NCBI RefSeq assembly: GCF_000333955.1 | Contig: NZ_CAPS01000072.1 | Span: forward strand, 62,001 to 126,000 | Direction: 5' to 3' | Source: Rhodococcus sp. AW25M09 | GTDB taxonomy: Bacteria; Actinomycetota; Actinomycetes; Mycobacteriales; Mycobacteriaceae | DNA: 64,000 nt | In this document: positions 10,180 through 19,668 of the stretch, in pieces | Numbering within the stretch: the stretch's first letter is position 1 | How the letters are laid out: each line of letters opens with the position of its first letter | Translations under genes and position numbers: made by a program | Notes under the pieces: generated by a model | Seen by the model: the letters and a program-made list of their open reading frames with translations, nothing else | Database searches by the model: none | What the model was told of the DNA's origin: nothing

Positions 10180-11942
10180 CCGGGAACTGTTGTGGCAGAA
10201 CCGGTCTCGTCCGAGGTCGTCGGCTCCCACTCGAGCAGTGCGGAGCCGCCGACCGGCACTGTGACCGCGGACTCGGACAGGTTGAATACAATACCGAGTC
10301 GGCCGCGACGCATGACGATCCACTGAGCGTCCTCGTCGTAGTCGATCTTGACGTGTTCGAGCCACGGATCGGTCAGCTCGGTCCGGTCGCGGCGAAGCAT
10401 CAGCAGATCTCGATAGACGGCCAACAGGCGCGCGTGGTCTCCGTCGCCCAGCTCCGACCAGTTCAATTTCGACCGGGTGAATGTCTCGGGATCCTGTGGG
10501 TCGGGGATATCGCTCTTGTCCCAGCCGTGTTCGGCGAATTCCGCTTTGCGTCCCTCGGCTGTGGCTTTGCCGAGCTCGGGCTCGGGGTGCGAAGTGAAGA
10601 ACTGAAACGGCGTCGAAGCGCCCCATTCCTCGCCCATGAACAGCATCGGCGTGTACGGCGAGGTGAGCACCAGAGCGGCCTTGATCGCGAGTTGGCCGGG
10701 GGAGAGGTAGAACCCCGGCCGGTCGCCGATCGCACGGTTGCCGACCTGGTCGTGTGTGGTCGTGTAGGTCACCAGCGAACTGGCCGGAATTCGACGTGTG
10801 TCCAAGGGACGACCGTGGATACGCCCGCGGAAGCTCGAATACGTTCCGGCATGGAAGAAACCTTGCCGCAGCGTGTTCGCCAAGCCCCGAAGGGAACCGA
10901 AATCGCCGTAGTATCCCTGCCGCTCGCCGGAGACTGCGGCGTGAATCGCGTGATGGATGTCGTCGTCCCACTGGGCATCGAGTCCGTAGCCGCCGCCCGA
11001 CCGTGCGGTGATGAGCGTCGGATCGTTGAGGTCGCTCTCGGCGATCAGCGTCAGCGGACGACCCAGATGTGCCGAGAGAGTGCGGGTTTCGATCGAGAGT
11101 TGCTCGAGCAGGTGCACCGCGGTGTGGTCGACGATCGCGTGCACCGCATCGAGCCGCAACGCGTCGATGTGGAACTCCGAGAACCACCGCAGCGCATTGT
11201 CGAGAGCGTAGCGCCGTACCTCGCCCGAGTCGGCCTCGGCGTAGTTGATCGCTTGGCCCCAACTGTTGGCACCTTCGGTCATGTACGGGCCGAAACGGTC
11301 GAGATAGTTGCCGGACGGGCCGAGGTGGTTGTAGACCACATCGAGCACGACGCCGATGCCGCGGCCATGGCAGGCATCGACCAAGCGCTGCAATCCTTCC
11401 GGGCCGCCGTACGCCTCGTGGACGGTGTACCAGAGCACGCCGTCGTAGCCCCAGTTGTGCTCGCCGTTGAATCCGTTGACCGGCATGACCTCGACGAACG
11501 AGACGCCGAGATCGACGAGGTGGTCGAGTTTGTCGATGGCCGCGTCGAACGTGCCCTCGTCGGTGAACGTGCCGATGTGCAGTTCGTAGATCGACGAGCC
11601 CGGTAGCTGGCGTCCGGTCCACGCCGCATCGGTCCACAGCGTGGGATCGACGTCGAACACCTGGGACAGCTCGTGCACGCCGTCGGGCTGCCGCGGCGAT
11701 CGCGGATCGGGTAGCGCCTTGTCTGCGTCGTCGAGCAGGAAGCCGTATCGAGAGTTCGGTGCGGCGTCGACGTCGGCGTGCCACCACCCGTCCGAGGAGC
11801 GCTGCATCGGATGAACTGCGTCGTCGAGTTGCAGGCGGACCGTTTTCGGGGTGGGTGCCCACACCTGGAACCGCCGCGTCGTTACCGGGTGTGTCGCTGC
11901 CGGGTGTGTCGCTGCTGGGGATGTCACTGCTGGGGTTGTCAC
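10152..11942 (-). CDS. treZ: Malto-oligosyltrehalose trehalohydrolase
   Basis: Releases free trehalose from maltooligosyl-trehalose, the second step of the TreY-TreZ pathway. 596 residues: an N-terminal beta-sandwich (RRFQVWAPTPKTVRLQL), a GH13 barrel with region I DVVYNH, nucleophile region DALRLDAVHAI, acid/base Glu in LIAESDLND, and TTHDQVGN for region IV. The GTG start overlaps the treY stop (GTGA), so the two are translationally coupled. The first 22 residues are built from PA(A/V)T repeats not normally present in TreZ; they correspond to a 15-bp tandem repeat across the gene junction. Its 3' end overlaps the predicted MFS 3' end by 28 bases. Confidence 0.96.
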   Translation of the reverse strand: MTTPAVTSPAATHPAATHPVTTRRFQVWAPTPKTVRLQLDDAVHPMQRSSDGWWHADVDAAPNSRYGFLLDDADKALPDPRSPRQPDGVHELSQVFDVDPTLWTDAAWTGRQLPGSSIYELHIGTFTDEGTFDAAIDKLDHLVDLGVSFVEVMPVNGFNGEHNWGYDGVLWYTVHEAYGGPEGLQRLVDACHGRGIGVVLDVVYNHLGPSGNYLDRFGPYMTEGANSWGQAINYAEADSGEVRRYALDNALRWFSEFHIDALRLDAVHAIVDHTAVHLLEQLSIETRTLSAHLGRPLTLIAESDLNDPTLITARSGGGYGLDAQWDDDIHHAIHAAVSGERQGYYGDFGSLRGLANTLRQGFFHAGTYSSFRGRIHGRPLDTRRIPASSLVTYTTTHDQVGNRAIGDRPGFYLSPGQLAIKAALVLTSPYTPMLFMGEEWGASTPFQFFTSHPEPELGKATAEGRKAEFAEHGWDKSDIPDPQDPETFTRSKLNWSELGDGDHARLLAVYRDLLMLRRDRTELTDPWLEHVKIDYDEDAQWIVMRRGRLGIVFNLSESAVTVPVGGSALLEWEPTTSDETGSATTVPGHSFAVMES

Positions 11943-11946
11943 TGCG
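11887..11946 (-). repeat. 15-bp tandem repeat across treY/treZ junction
   Basis: Four imperfect 15-base units at 11887, 11902, 11917 and 11932 (plus-strand unit GGGTGTGTCGCTGCC and variants). They encode the PA(A/V)T(S/H) pentapeptides at the TreZ N terminus and run into the treY stop codon. Because the unit is a multiple of three, copy-number change would keep the treZ frame. Confidence 0.8.
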
Positions 11947-14329
11947 CGGACCCTTCTTCGTTGTCACGCACCAGAAGTGCGACCGGGAGTGAGGCGAACA
12001 CCTCGGCCACCGTGACGGTGCCCGTATGTTCGACGTCGGTGATTCGATCGCGCCAGCGGCCGTCGGGGAGTGTCACCGATGTTTCACCCCAACCCTGCTC
12101 GGACAGGCTCAGCGAGAGCCGGGTTGCCAAAGCGATGACGTCGGCACTGCCGGGCATCGGGCCACGTGCGAATCCGACGAGGTGCTCGGCCGCGGACCCG
12201 TCCGCGACGATCGGCGTGTAGGTGCCGCCGACGAAGCTCTCCGGACGTTCGCGTCGTACGTGCAGAGCGGAGCGGACGACCGCCAGCTTGGCGGCGCCGG
12301 TGTCGATGGAGGGAGTGCCGGTGTTCGACGCGGCGAGCATCGATCGACGGACCGAGTAGTCCACTGGTCTGCGGTTGTCGGGGTCGACGAGCGAGTCCTC
12401 CCACAACTCGGTGCCCTGGTACACATCAGGGATGCCGGGCCCGGCCACATTCAGCAGCTTCTGACCCAGTGCATCGGAGTAGCCGTGCGGAGAAAGCTTC
12501 TCGACCAGCATCGTCATCGAACGAGCGACACCGCCGTCGAAGATGGCATCGAGCCAGGCGTGCACGGCAGACTCGAACTCTTCGTCCGGAGCAGTCCACG
12601 TCGTGCGCAGGGCTGCCTCTCGAATGGCCTTCTCGGCGTAAGCATGAACGCGCTCGCGCAGTGTGGAGGTGATCACTCCGTCTGTCGGCCACACGCCGAA
12701 GAGGGTTTGCCACAAGAACATTCCGGTCGTGCCGTCCGGGCTGGGGGCCAGCTCTTCCCAATCCGCAATAGAGCGTGCCCACAATTCGGGAGCTTGAGAC
12801 AGAACGCCGATTCGAGCCCGCACGTCCTCGCCGCGTTTGGTGTCGTGTGTCGACAGCGTGGTCATCGCGGCCGGCCAACGCTGTGCTCTGTCGGCATTGG
12901 TCAGGTGGTAATACGCTGCGCTGCAACCGAATCGACTCGGATCGCCGCCGACTTCCTGCAACGAGATGAGTCGGTTGGCTCGATAGAACAGGCAGTCCTC
13001 GACACCCTTGGCGGTGACGGCACCACAGACCTGGTCGAACCGTACCGGGGATTCGGTTCCGGTGACGAGCGCGGTTGCCAGTGCGCCCAGTCCACCGCTC
13101 AGGTCCGGTTGCTCCTCGCCGACCGCCGCGATCACTCCCGGCAGCACTCCGGCGAGCGGAGCGTAATCGGTTCGGTACACCGGAACTGCCGCGACCACGG
13201 CGACGATCGCGTCGATGACGGCCTCGAGATCGACGGTGGTTCCGGACTCGCGCACGATGGCCCGGGCGAGCCGTCGTACTTCCGGGGACAGATCGCCGCG
13301 GGCGACACCGGTCTTGAGATCGAGTTCGGTCTCGTGCAGCGATTCGCTGTCGAATGCGATGCCCGAGCGCACCTGCGACAGCGCGGTGAGCGCATGGACG
13401 CCGTCGGGGTCGACGAACACGCCGCCGACGGCCGCCAGCGCGTCGTATCCGGTCGTTCCGTCGACCGGCAGAGATTCGTCCAGTGGTTCGCCGTCGGCCA
13501 ATATCTTCTCGATGACCAGCCACCGGTCCGGACCGAGAAGCCCGCGCAGTTCGGTGAGGTATCCGGCGGGGTCTGCCAGCCCGTCGGGATGGTCGACGCG
13601 TAACCCGTCGATCAAGTCGTCTTCGATCCAACTGGCCACCTGGCGATGGGAGTCGGTGAAGACGTCGAGGTCTTCCTGTCGGATTCCCGCCAGGCCGTTC
13701 ACCGAGAAGAACCGTCGATACCCGATCAGCCCGTCGGACCAGCTCACCAGTCGGTACGCCTGCCGGTCGTGCACGGCCCGCGCATCGTCGCCGTCGGTGC
13801 CCTCGCCCTCCGTACCCTCGGCAATCGGGAAGCGGTGCTCGTAGAACGCAAGCAATGGTCGGTCCCCGGATCGGTCGACGGTCAGCGCATCGACGTCGCC
13901 GGCGCTACCGAGGACAGGTATGGCGATCTTGCCGTCGACGCCGTTGTCGGCACCGAAGTCGATGTCGAAGTACGTCGCGTACTCGGATTCGCGACCGCGC
14001 TCGAGAACGTCCCACCACCATGCGTTCTGCCGGGGATCTTCGACTCCGACGTGGTTGGGGACGATGTCGACGATGATCCCCATGCCGAGTTCGGAAGCGC
14101 GGGAACGCAACTGTGTCAACGCTTCGCGACCTCCGAGCGCCGCCGATACCGTCGAAGTGTCGGTGACGTCGTACCCGTGAGTCGACCCATCGGTTGCGGT
14201 CAGGATCGGCGACAGATACAGGTGCGTCACCCCGAGGTCGTGCAGGTAGTCGACCACGTTCGCGGCGTCGGCCAGGGTGAAGGCATCGCCCCGCAGTTGT
14301 AACCGGTATGTACTGGTGGGCAGCGGCAT
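11939..14329 (-). CDS. treY: Malto-oligosyltrehalose synthase
   Basis: Intramolecular transglycosylase that turns the reducing end of a maltodextrin into an alpha,alpha-1,1 linkage. 796 residues, close to the usual size. Begins MPLPTSTYRLQL with the family N-terminal motif; region I is IVDIVPNHVG, the nucleophile region DGLRVDHPDGL, the acid/base Glu in WLVIEKIL, and TLSTHDTKRGEDVRAR is the TreY-specific region IV. Lies 3 bases after glgX and overlaps treZ by 4, forming a glgX-treY-treZ operon that converts glycogen into trehalose, a mycolate carrier and stress solute in this group. Confidence 0.96.
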   Translation of the reverse strand: MPLPTSTYRLQLRGDAFTLADAANVVDYLHDLGVTHLYLSPILTATDGSTHGYDVTDTSTVSAALGGREALTQLRSRASELGMGIIVDIVPNHVGVEDPRQNAWWWDVLERGRESEYATYFDIDFGADNGVDGKIAIPVLGSAGDVDALTVDRSGDRPLLAFYEHRFPIAEGTEGEGTDGDDARAVHDRQAYRLVSWSDGLIGYRRFFSVNGLAGIRQEDLDVFTDSHRQVASWIEDDLIDGLRVDHPDGLADPAGYLTELRGLLGPDRWLVIEKILADGEPLDESLPVDGTTGYDALAAVGGVFVDPDGVHALTALSQVRSGIAFDSESLHETELDLKTGVARGDLSPEVRRLARAIVRESGTTVDLEAVIDAIVAVVAAVPVYRTDYAPLAGVLPGVIAAVGEEQPDLSGGLGALATALVTGTESPVRFDQVCGAVTAKGVEDCLFYRANRLISLQEVGGDPSRFGCSAAYYHLTNADRAQRWPAAMTTLSTHDTKRGEDVRARIGVLSQAPELWARSIADWEELAPSPDGTTGMFLWQTLFGVWPTDGVITSTLRERVHAYAEKAIREAALRTTWTAPDEEFESAVHAWLDAIFDGGVARSMTMLVEKLSPHGYSDALGQKLLNVAGPGIPDVYQGTELWEDSLVDPDNRRPVDYSVRRSMLAASNTGTPSIDTGAAKLAVVRSALHVRRERPESFVGGTYTPIVADGSAAEHLVGFARGPMPGSADVIALATRLSLSLSEQGWGETSVTLPDGRWRDRITDVEHTGTVTVAEVFASLPVALLVRDNEEGSAQ

Positions 14330-14332
14330 GTG

Positions 14333-16639
14333 TCAGGCAGTCTTTCGTAGAACGAGCAAGGAACGAGCGGTGACCTCCACCGGTGTACCCGCTTCGATCG
14401 ATTTCTCACTTGTTCCGGTTCGTGACGCCGTATCGAGTGCCACGGTCCACTCCTTTGCGTAGTTCCCGTCCGGGGTCACGAACTCGAGGGTCTCGTGATG
14501 TGCGTTGAAGCACAACAGGAACGAGTCGTCCACCACGCGCTCGCCGCGCTGATTCGGTTCCGGGATTCCTTCTCCGTTGAGGAACACGGTGAGGGACTTG
14601 CCGAAGCCACTGTCCCAGTCCTCGGGCGTCATCTCCTCGCCCGCGGGGGTGAGCCAGGCGATGTCGCGGGCCTGCTCGCCGGTACGAATAGGACGGCCCT
14701 CGAAGAATCGTCGACGACGAAATACCGGGTGCTCGGCGCGCAGGGCAATGGCGTTTCGGGTGAACTCGACCAGTTCCGCGTTGGTCTCGGCCAACGACCA
14801 ATCCATCCAGGCCAATTCGGAGTCCTGGCAGTACACGTTGTTGTTGCCCTGCTGAGTTCGACCGAGTTCGTCTCCGTGCGCGATCATCGGCGTGCCCTGG
14901 CTCAGCAGCAACGTCGCCATGATGTTGCGGATCTGACGCGCTCGCAGGTCCAGAATCTCCGGATCATCGGTCGGTCCCTCGACACCGCAGTTCCAGGACC
15001 GGTTGTGGCTCTCGCCGTCGTTGTTGCCCTCACCGTTGGCCTCGTTGTGTTTGTCGTTGTACGAGACGAGATCGTTGAGGGTGAATCCGTCGTGGGCGAT
15101 GACGAAGTTGATGCTCGCACCGGGGCGACGGCCGTTCGACTCGTAGAGATCCGAGGATCCGGTCAGCCTCGACGCGAATTCGCCCAGCGTCGCCGGCTCC
15201 CCGCGCCAATAGTCGCGAACGGTGTCGCGGTACTTGCCGTTCCACTCCGTCCACAGTCCGGGGAAGTTTCCGACCTGGTAGCCACCCTCTCCGATGTCCC
15301 AGGGCTCGGCGATGAGCTTGACCTGACTCACGACCGGATCCTGCTGAACCAGATCGAAGAAAGCACTGAGGCGATCGACGTCGTGCAGTTCGCGAGCCAA
15401 CGTGGAGGCGAGGTCGAATCTGAAGCCGTCGACGTGCATCTCGGTGACCCAGTAGCGCAACGAGTCCATGATCAGCTGCAGTGTGTGCGGATGCCGGGCG
15501 TTGAGACTGTTGCCGGTGCCGGTGTAGTCCATGTAGTGCTCGAGATCGCCATCGACGAGTCGGTAGTACGCCGCGTTGTCGATGCCTCGGAAGCTGATGG
15601 TGGGGCCCATGTGGTTGCCCTCGGCAGTGTGGTTGTAGACCACGTCGAGGATCACCTCGATGCCCGCAGCGTGGAACTCGCGAACCATGGCCTTGAACTC
15701 GGTGACCGCGGCACCGGGCGACTGCAGCGACGAATACTCCGCATGTGGGGCGAGGAATCCGAATGTGTTGTAGCCCCAGTAGTTTCGTAGCCCTTTGTCC
15801 AAGAGGACCTGATCCTGCATGAACTGGTGTACCGGCATCAGCTCGATTGCCGTGACGCCGAGATGATTGAGGTGATCGATGATCACCGGGTGTGCCAGCC
15901 CGGCGTAGGTGCCGCGTTCGGCCTCAGGGATGTCCGGATGGTTGATGGTCATGCCCTTGACGTGGGCCTCGTAGATGACCGTCTCGTGGTACGGGCGCTT
16001 GGGAGCGCGGTCGGCCTGCCAGTCGAAGAACGGGTTGATCACGACGGTGGTCATCGTGTGACCGAGCGCATCGTACTGTGGGAATTCGTTGTTCGGTTCG
16101 TCGTCGTGCGCGATGGGGGCGGCGTCGATGCTCTCCCCTTCGACACCGGCAAGATCGGCGGCATCCTCGAACGGGGCCTCGACGGTGGACGAGCTGTCGG
16201 ACTTCACGGCTTCGGCCGCGTCGAGTTCCGGTTCGGGAGCTGGGGTGTCCGTACCGTCGATGTCCATGTTGTAGGAGAACAGCGAACGGTCACCGTCGAA
16301 CGAACCCTCGAACGCCTTGCCGTACGGATCGACGAGCAACTTGCTCGGATCACAGCGGTGCCCGGCCGCCGGATCCCACGGGCCGTGGACGCGGTAGCCG
16401 TAGCGCTGACCCGGCACCACCGTCGGGAGATATGCATGCCACACGTACCCGTCGGACTCCTCGAAACGAATGCGAGTCTCGGTTCCGTCCTCGGCGATCA
16501 GGCACAGGTCCACTGCCTCTGCGACCTCGGAGAACAGGGCGAAATTGGTTCCTGCTCCGTCGTAGGTCGCTCCCAGTGGATACGCGGATCCCGGCCAGAC
16601 GGCGATGGCAGGTGTGTCTTCGGAGGCTTCGTGCAGCAT
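14333..16639 (-). CDS. glgX: Glycogen debranching enzyme GlgX with acidic insertion
   Basis: Isoamylase-type GH13 enzyme that hydrolyses alpha-1,6 branches of limit dextrins. 768 residues. The N-terminal CBM48-like domain (GATYDGAGTNFALFS) is followed by the barrel: DVVYNHTAEGNH, nucleophile Asp in VDGFRFDLAS, acid/base Glu in KLIAEPWDIG, IAHDGFTLND. Residues about 128-187 form a Glu/Asp/Ala/Ser-rich, probably disordered insertion between NMD and LGHTMTTVV, where ordinary GlgX proteins have only a short loop. The insertion keeps the frame and looks genuine. First gene of the glgX-treY-treZ block; the acyltransferase gene ends 56 bases upstream on the same strand. Confidence 0.95.
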   Translation of the reverse strand: MLHEASEDTPAIAVWPGSAYPLGATYDGAGTNFALFSEVAEAVDLCLIAEDGTETRIRFEESDGYVWHAYLPTVVPGQRYGYRVHGPWDPAAGHRCDPSKLLVDPYGKAFEGSFDGDRSLFSYNMDIDGTDTPAPEPELDAAEAVKSDSSSTVEAPFEDAADLAGVEGESIDAAPIAHDDEPNNEFPQYDALGHTMTTVVINPFFDWQADRAPKRPYHETVIYEAHVKGMTINHPDIPEAERGTYAGLAHPVIIDHLNHLGVTAIELMPVHQFMQDQVLLDKGLRNYWGYNTFGFLAPHAEYSSLQSPGAAVTEFKAMVREFHAAGIEVILDVVYNHTAEGNHMGPTISFRGIDNAAYYRLVDGDLEHYMDYTGTGNSLNARHPHTLQLIMDSLRYWVTEMHVDGFRFDLASTLARELHDVDRLSAFFDLVQQDPVVSQVKLIAEPWDIGEGGYQVGNFPGLWTEWNGKYRDTVRDYWRGEPATLGEFASRLTGSSDLYESNGRRPGASINFVIAHDGFTLNDLVSYNDKHNEANGEGNNDGESHNRSWNCGVEGPTDDPEILDLRARQIRNIMATLLLSQGTPMIAHGDELGRTQQGNNNVYCQDSELAWMDWSLAETNAELVEFTRNAIALRAEHPVFRRRRFFEGRPIRTGEQARDIAWLTPAGEEMTPEDWDSGFGKSLTVFLNGEGIPEPNQRGERVVDDSFLLCFNAHHETLEFVTPDGNYAKEWTVALDTASRTGTSEKSIEAGTPVEVTARSLLVLRKTA

Positions 16640-16695
16640 GGATCAACCCTACTGTGGCCGCTGTGCCCGGGCTTACCGAGCGCGAGGGCCTCGAC

Positions 16696-18849
16696 TCACG
16701 GTCCGGCCCACCAGCCGGTGGCCGACCCGATCTGCCGCCCCAGCTCGGTGGTCATGGTTCGCATGTATGTCGCGGTGAGATGGTGTTCGTCACGGTAGAT
16801 CAGGATGTTGCCCTGCTCGGCGCGGCACACAGTGGTGTCGCAGACCGCGTCGGAGAGGTCGAGAGCAGAGAATCCCTGCAGTTGAAACGACGAGGCCAGT
16901 GCTGGGTTGACCGGGTCCAACGCCTCGTCCCTCGGTATACCGCACGACGTGGCCGTACCGCCGTCGGCCAAGCAATCCATGGCGCGGTACGGAAGCCACG
17001 GAGTGTCTCGAATTCCGAGTATGTCGACACCGTCCGCGATCAGTTCCCGCCACACCGAGACGTACCAGTCGGGGGTGTAGTCGCCGGGAAGGTTCTCCCG
17101 GGGGCGGGTGGCGGTGGTGAACACGTAATCCGGCTGGATCGTAACGACGTCGGCGAACACGCTCTGCGTCCAATCCAGGCAGTCCGGGTACTCGTTGGAG
17201 CCGAGCATCGGCATCGTGTCCTTACTCAGTGGGCAGCCCATCTTCAAAAACGTGACGACCTTGAACCCGTGCGTACGTCCCAGCGTGTCGAGGGCCGTGA
17301 GCCAGTGTTCGGCGTGCGACCCGCCCGCGAGCACGATGGTTCGGGCCGCGTCGACGTCGCCGTAGGTGCACGAGATCGCGTCGGGCGTCTCGAAATCTGC
17401 GATGCAGCCTTCGAGTGTGCTGATGGGGAGATCCTCCGGAGCCGAGTACAGCGGGGGGCGCACCTCGGCTGCGTCCGCTCGGATTCCGTCGGTCAGCTCG
17501 AGCGCTCCCGGGTGTGTCAGCTCGTCGACCGCGCCATCGGCCTGGACGGAGGTGATCGAACGAGCGATGTAGGCGTTCCAGCCGATCGAACCGGCGGTGA
17601 CCGAGATCGCGGCGATTGCCGCGATGGCGGTCACCGCGATGCGTCCCGGAGTGAAGGTTTTCGACTGTAGGGGCCGCTCGACGAGTCGGACGGTGAGCCA
17701 CGCGAGTGCGACCGAGGCTCCGACGATGCCGAGACCACCGAGTACGTCGGCATGGGGCTTGCCGGTGGCCGACAGGTAGAAGATCAGCAACGGCCAGTGC
17801 CACAGGTACAGCGGAAACGCGATCGAGCCGACCCAGGCGAAGAATCGGTTGGACAGTGTCGCCGCGACGGCGGTCTCGGAGCCGGCGACGATCAGCGCGA
17901 GGGTTGCCGCTACCGGAATCAGAGCCAGGGGACCGGGGAAAGCAGTCACGCCGTCGACCACGAAGCCGCACGTCACGATGACGGTCATGCCGAGAACGGC
18001 GAGGCCTCCGCGCGCCGCGGACGACAATCGCGGGTATCGCGACGGAGCCTGGGCCATGGGCCCGTTGCGTCGGGCGGCGAACACGGCGGCAACTGCGGCG
18101 CCGAGCATGATCTCCCAGAGTCGCGCACCGGTGTCGTAGTAGTTCCATGCCTGATGGCTTCGAGCACCGTCCGCTGCGTACACGAAGGAGACCAGAGCGA
18201 TCACGGTGAAGATCACCGCGAAAGTGCGCGGTCCGAGGCTGCGAGGTCCTTCCGGGCGGACTCTGCGCCGGATCCAGGCCAGGCCGAATACGACCGCTAT
18301 GGCGAACAAGTAGAACTGGAACTGCACAGCGACCGACCACAGATGCTGAAGCGGACTCACCGAAGGGTCGGCGGCCAGATAGTCGTTCGCCGTTGCCGCG
18401 AGTTGCCAGTTCACGTAATAGAACACACCGGACACCAGTTGATCGCCCAGGTCGGCCCAGCGGGTACGTGGCAACACGAAGACCGATGCGACGGCCACGG
18501 ACAGGAGCGTGATCAGCAATGGCGGCCCGAGTCTGCGCAGCACACGGGTGACCCGGGTGATCGGATTCAGGCTCGCTCCGGCCTCGGCCGATCGCATCAG
18601 GGATGCGGTGAAGAAGAAGCCGGACAGCGTGAGGAAGACATCGACGCCCCCCGATACCCGACCCATCCAGATGTGGAATACGACGACGAGGGCGATCGCA
18701 ACACCACGCAGCCCGTTGAGGTCTCGCCGCTGCGGTGGCCGATCCTGCGCACCCCGCGATGGCACGCCGGGGTCTGCAATGGGGGCGTTCTGGACCGGTG
18801 CCGAGAGATCGGAGGCCGAGTCGGTGACGGTGCTCGGATGTACATGCAT
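16696..18849 (-). CDS. Membrane acyltransferase 3 with C-terminal SGNH domain (OafA/YrhL family)
   Basis: 717 residues. After a polar N-terminal region, the acyltransferase-3 domain starts at LNGLRGVAIALVVVFHIWMGRVSGGVDVFLTLSGFF (residues about 44-80) with the family His in the VVVFHIW segment; some ten hydrophobic helices follow to about residue 420. The C-terminal periplasmic SGNH hydrolase-like domain has block I at IVLAGGSHAEHWL and the Asp-His pair at RDEHHLTATYMRTM. Such fusions O-acylate cell-surface glycans. The acceptor is unknown; closeness to glycogen/trehalose genes hints at, but does not prove, an envelope sugar or glycolipid. Confidence 0.92.
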   Translation of the reverse strand: MHVHPSTVTDSASDLSAPVQNAPIADPGVPSRGAQDRPPQRRDLNGLRGVAIALVVVFHIWMGRVSGGVDVFLTLSGFFFTASLMRSAEAGASLNPITRVTRVLRRLGPPLLITLLSVAVASVFVLPRTRWADLGDQLVSGVFYYVNWQLAATANDYLAADPSVSPLQHLWSVAVQFQFYLFAIAVVFGLAWIRRRVRPEGPRSLGPRTFAVIFTVIALVSFVYAADGARSHQAWNYYDTGARLWEIMLGAAVAAVFAARRNGPMAQAPSRYPRLSSAARGGLAVLGMTVIVTCGFVVDGVTAFPGPLALIPVAATLALIVAGSETAVAATLSNRFFAWVGSIAFPLYLWHWPLLIFYLSATGKPHADVLGGLGIVGASVALAWLTVRLVERPLQSKTFTPGRIAVTAIAAIAAISVTAGSIGWNAYIARSITSVQADGAVDELTHPGALELTDGIRADAAEVRPPLYSAPEDLPISTLEGCIADFETPDAISCTYGDVDAARTIVLAGGSHAEHWLTALDTLGRTHGFKVVTFLKMGCPLSKDTMPMLGSNEYPDCLDWTQSVFADVVTIQPDYVFTTATRPRENLPGDYTPDWYVSVWRELIADGVDILGIRDTPWLPYRAMDCLADGGTATSCGIPRDEALDPVNPALASSFQLQGFSALDLSDAVCDTTVCRAEQGNILIYRDEHHLTATYMRTMTTELGRQIGSATGWWAGP

Positions 18850-19044
18850 GAAAGAGAAGTGGCTCCGGCTGTCGATCGACTACTCGGTTGGGTGTGCGAT
18901 TCCCGGCAAACAATACGTGTACACGAGGTAACGCACTTCGCGGCGTCCGTTTCGGGTCGACAGACCGAGCTCGGGGAGTTGGTCGTGACCGCTGCGGTGA
19001 CGCAGTTTCCTCCCGGACAACCTGCACTCTGCACTGTCGAACAG

Positions 19045-19668
19045 CTACGAAAAGGTTCGGCTCGGTCGATCGGCTCCGAGAGGAGGTTCGGACCGCGTGA
19101 GCGATGCAACCAGTGCTGCAGGATCGTCGACCTGAAGACTGAGTGAGTGAGCAGTGCCCGATATCTGCCACCGCTGCAGAATTGCGGGCACAAGCACCGG
19201 TATTGCAACGGACAGTTCGATGGCAACGTTCGTGCCGTCCTGGTTCGGCAGTACGAGCCTGCCCTCGTCGAGAGCCGGCGACACGACGCCGTAGCGCCGG
19301 TGGATTCGGGCGGAAGCGATACTGGCTCGGTTCACCGTCGCGACCACCGTTCCGGACGTGCGCAGGGTGAGTGCTTCGGCCGACAGAACGTGCGGGTGCA
19401 CCCGGGCCAGGGCGATCGATGATGCGAGCGCGACCAGCGCCGCCATCGACAGGGCTGCGACCGCGGCGCTGAGCCACAGCCACGGAATCAGCAGGTGGAG
19501 AACGGCCATCTCGATCACGGTCGCGGCACCGAACATCAGGGGCATCGCGAGTGTTCCGCGTGTTGCCGTGAACACCGTCGAGTCCGCGGAAACCGGCGCG
19601 TGACGGCCCCGCATCCACAGCAGCAACGAACGCCATCTGCCCACTTGGAATCCCGCGTCGACCGTCAT
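19045..19668 (-). CDS. Membrane protein co-translated with MerR regulator
   Basis: 207 residues, unknown function. Two adjacent hydrophobic helices (residues about 40-88) are followed by a soluble domain of about 110 residues rich in beta-prone segments (SAEALTLRTSGTVVATV, VAIELSVAIPVLVP), reminiscent of a bacterial PH-like membrane protein layout, though I cannot confirm that family. ATG 19668 overlaps the stop of the MerR gene (ATGA), so it is the second gene of a two-gene unit and may be the MerR target or sensor partner. Confidence 0.75.
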   Translation of the reverse strand: MTVDAGFQVGRWRSLLLWMRGRHAPVSADSTVFTATRGTLAMPLMFGAATVIEMAVLHLLIPWLWLSAAVAALSMAALVALASSIALARVHPHVLSAEALTLRTSGTVVATVNRASIASARIHRRYGVVSPALDEGRLVLPNQDGTNVAIELSVAIPVLVPAILQRWQISGTAHSLSLQVDDPAALVASLTRSEPPLGADRPSRTFS

